Origin: an uncultured Clostridia bacterium
GTDB taxonomy: Bacteria; Bacillota; Clostridia; Oscillospirales; Acutalibacteraceae
Length of the DNA: 6,153 nucleotides
Reading direction: 5' to 3'
NCBI GenBank assembly: GCA_937915775.1
Contig: CALGGQ010000257.1
Coordinates: 1-6,153 of the forward strand
Position numbers and translations under genes: made by a program. This document shows, piece by piece, positions 4,906-6,153 of this stretch. The notes under the pieces were generated by a model, which was not told the origin of the DNA, ran no database searches, and saw only the letters and a program-made list of their open reading frames with translations. How positions within the stretch are numbered: the first letter of the stretch is position 1; each line of letters opens with the position of its first letter.

Positions 4906-6153
4906 ATGAAAAAAATAATTAGTTTGCTTTTATCCATATTAATGCTGACCGGTATTACGGGAAGCATTAGTCTATCCGCCATGGCTTCAGAAAACGAAGG
5001 ATGGTACAAGAAGGATGGATCGCTGCACTATTACGGAGATTTGCCCTACGCCAAAGGCGAATATTACGGCGCTGCCTACACGATTGATAACGAGGTGTAT
5101 ATTTTTGACAAGGACGGCGCTTTAATTACCGACAAGGGATGGCAATCTACATTTAATGAGACAGAGGAACACATTCTCTATTCACACCCAGACGATGAAA
5201 GAGTAATGCAAGAAATTATCAAACACATTTATTATGTCGGAAAAGGGGGTAAATGCGTCAGGGGCTGGCAAAAAATCGGCGGTAAATGGTTCTGGTTTGA
5301 TGACGACTGCAAAATGGCAACCGGTAGCCGCAAAATCAACGGTAAGCTCTACTGCTTTAATGAGGACGGCGCCTTATCAACGAAAGAAGGCTGGATTAAA
5401 ACGACCTATTATTTCTATCGTGATGAAGATATTGAGTCGGCAGAATGCTGGTTCTACACGGATAAGCGAGGTATCTGCTATACCGGTTGGCAAAAAATCG
5501 GCGGTAAATGGTACTGGTTTGCCGACAAAGACAATATCGAATTGAAATCCGGCCCGGAGACAGATATTGAATACAGCATTGGCCAAATGGTCACTGGTGT
5601 TCAGCAGATTAACGACAAGGTATATCTTTTTGATGAAAGCGGTGCATGGCTCGGCAAGAGCGGCTGGTACGCTGATGAGCGCGAGTATGCTACCGACTGG
5701 TATTATATCAATAGCAACGGCACCTGTACAGTGGGCTGGCAGAAAATTGGCGGCAAGTGGTATTGGTTTGATGAATACGGTGTGATGAAAACCGGTCAAC
5801 AGAATATTCGGGGAAAGAACTATTTCTTTAAAACAAGCGGCGCACTGGCAGACAAGGCCGGCTGGCAGTCAATTAAAAATGACACTGAAACCAGTTGGTA
5901 CTATACCGATAAAAACGGCATCTGCTATACAGGCTGGCAAAAAATCGGCGGCAAATGGTACTGGTTCAGCACGGATGACGAAAACTGGCGCTCCATCGGT
6001 AAAATGGTAACCGCCAATCAAACCTTCAACAACAAAACCTATTTGTTTGACGAAAACGGCGCGCTAATTGAAAAGGCGGGCTGGCACAAAGCAAAAGGGC
6101 TCTGGTTTTGCACCGACAAAAACGGCGTTTGCTTTATTGGCTGGAAAAAGCTC
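4906..6153 (+). CDS. Secreted cell-wall-binding repeat protein, 3' end outside the window
   Basis: The reading frame runs open for 416 codons to the window edge. A signal peptide is clear: MKK, a hydrophobic core (4-23) and a likely cleavage site SAMA before Ser28. I start at 4906, with GGAG 8 bases upstream; the in-frame ATG at 4900 is too close to it. The rest is built of aromatic, glycine-rich repeats of the cell-wall/choline-binding (CW_binding) type. The motif GWQKIGGKW(F/Y)WF occurs at residues 120, 194, 277 and 343, and a further GWKKL begins at 412. Each is followed by (M)xTGxQxINxKxYxF(D)xxGAL and a GW segment, giving super-units of 66-83 residues. Such repeats hold proteins to teichoic acids, glucans or other wall polymers; the ligand here is unknown. 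A cysteine lies 3 residues before each main GW motif. No enzymatic domain is visible, but one could follow past 6153. Control by the neighbouring two-component system is inferred from its promoter. Confidence 0.9.
   Translation, partial: MKKIISLLLSILMLTGITGSISLSAMASENEGWYKKDGSLHYYGDLPYAKGEYYGAAYTIDNEVYIFDKDGALITDKGWQSTFNETEEHILYSHPDDERVMQEIIKHIYYVGKGGKCVRGWQKIGGKWFWFDDDCKMATGSRKINGKLYCFNEDGALSTKEGWIKTTYYFYRDEDIESAECWFYTDKRGICYTGWQKIGGKWYWFADKDNIELKSGPETDIEYSIGQMVTGVQQINDKVYLFDESGAWLGKSGWYADEREYATDWYYINSNGTCTVGWQKIGGKWYWFDEYGVMKTGQQNIRGKNYFFKTSGALADKAGWQSIKNDTETSWYYTDKNGICYTGWQKIGGKWYWFSTDDENWRSIGKMVTANQTFNNKTYLFDENGALIEKAGWHKAKGLWFCTDKNGVCFIGWKKL
5263..6153 (+). repeat. Tandem GW-motif super-repeats
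   Basis: The encoded motif GWQKIGGKW(F/Y)WF starts at 5263, 5485, 5734 and 5932, with a fifth, diverged copy (GWKKL) at 6139. Intervals are 222, 249, 198 and 207 bases, so units differ by small in-frame insertions such as the acidic inserts near 5413-5457 and 5551-5583. DNA of the motif is close but not identical between copies, indicating older duplication rather than recent slippage. Confidence 0.8.

Noticed and set aside
4906..6153. Calling the surface protein a choline-binding protein or a named glucan-binding enzyme
   Set aside because: The repeats are of the general CW-binding type; choline in the wall is not established for this kind of organism and no catalytic domain is visible in the window.

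Overview
The window looks like chromosome from a gut-type, low-to-mid-GC member of the Clostridia, most like the Oscillospiraceae/Ruminococcaceae. That placement is an inference. It rests on the style of the L13 and S9 proteins, Gram-positive Shine-Dalgarno (SD) sites (GGAGG, AGGAG), extended -10 promoters, a PepSY protein beside an OmpR-type two-component system, and a secreted protein built of GW-type cell-wall-binding repeats. I cannot name a species.

Left part (1-1410, minus strand). A strong promoter (TTGACA-N17-TATGAT with TGn extension) drives rplM (L13) and rpsI (S9). The operon ends in a clear intrinsic terminator at 448-477. Just beyond it lies a 102-residue alkyltransferase-like DNA-repair protein (MGMT/ATL fold), whose SD sits in the loop of a small hairpin overlapping the terminator's T-tract. 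A second hairpin with a short T-run (14-41) probably ends that transcript.

Right part (1494-6153, plus strand). Divergent from the ribosomal operon are an OmpR-family response regulator and a sensor histidine kinase separated by 2 bases. They are followed by a membrane-anchored protein with two PepSY domains, a Thr/Glu/Lys linker and an Asp-rich tail, then a strong terminator (4726-4763). Last is a secreted repeat protein that is still open at the right edge of the window.

The most interesting observation is a shared promoter module in front of all three plus-strand units. Upstream of the regulator it reads TTCTAATG-N3-TTCTAATG-N9-TATCTT. Upstream of the PepSY gene it reads TTCTAATG-N3-CTTTAATT-N9-TATGCT. 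Upstream of the cell-wall-binding gene only the inner half-box is good (ATTTAATT-N9-TATGCT), but it shares TTTAATT-N5-CGGTTATGCTG exactly with the PepSY promoter. The 11-base period and fixed distance to the -10 fit an OmpR-type activator binding where a -35 would be. I therefore propose a local, self-contained regulon: the kinase senses an envelope signal, and the regulator activates its own genes, the PepSY protein (possible feedback partner of the kinase) and the surface protein. The shared sequence is seen directly; the regulatory wiring is inferred.
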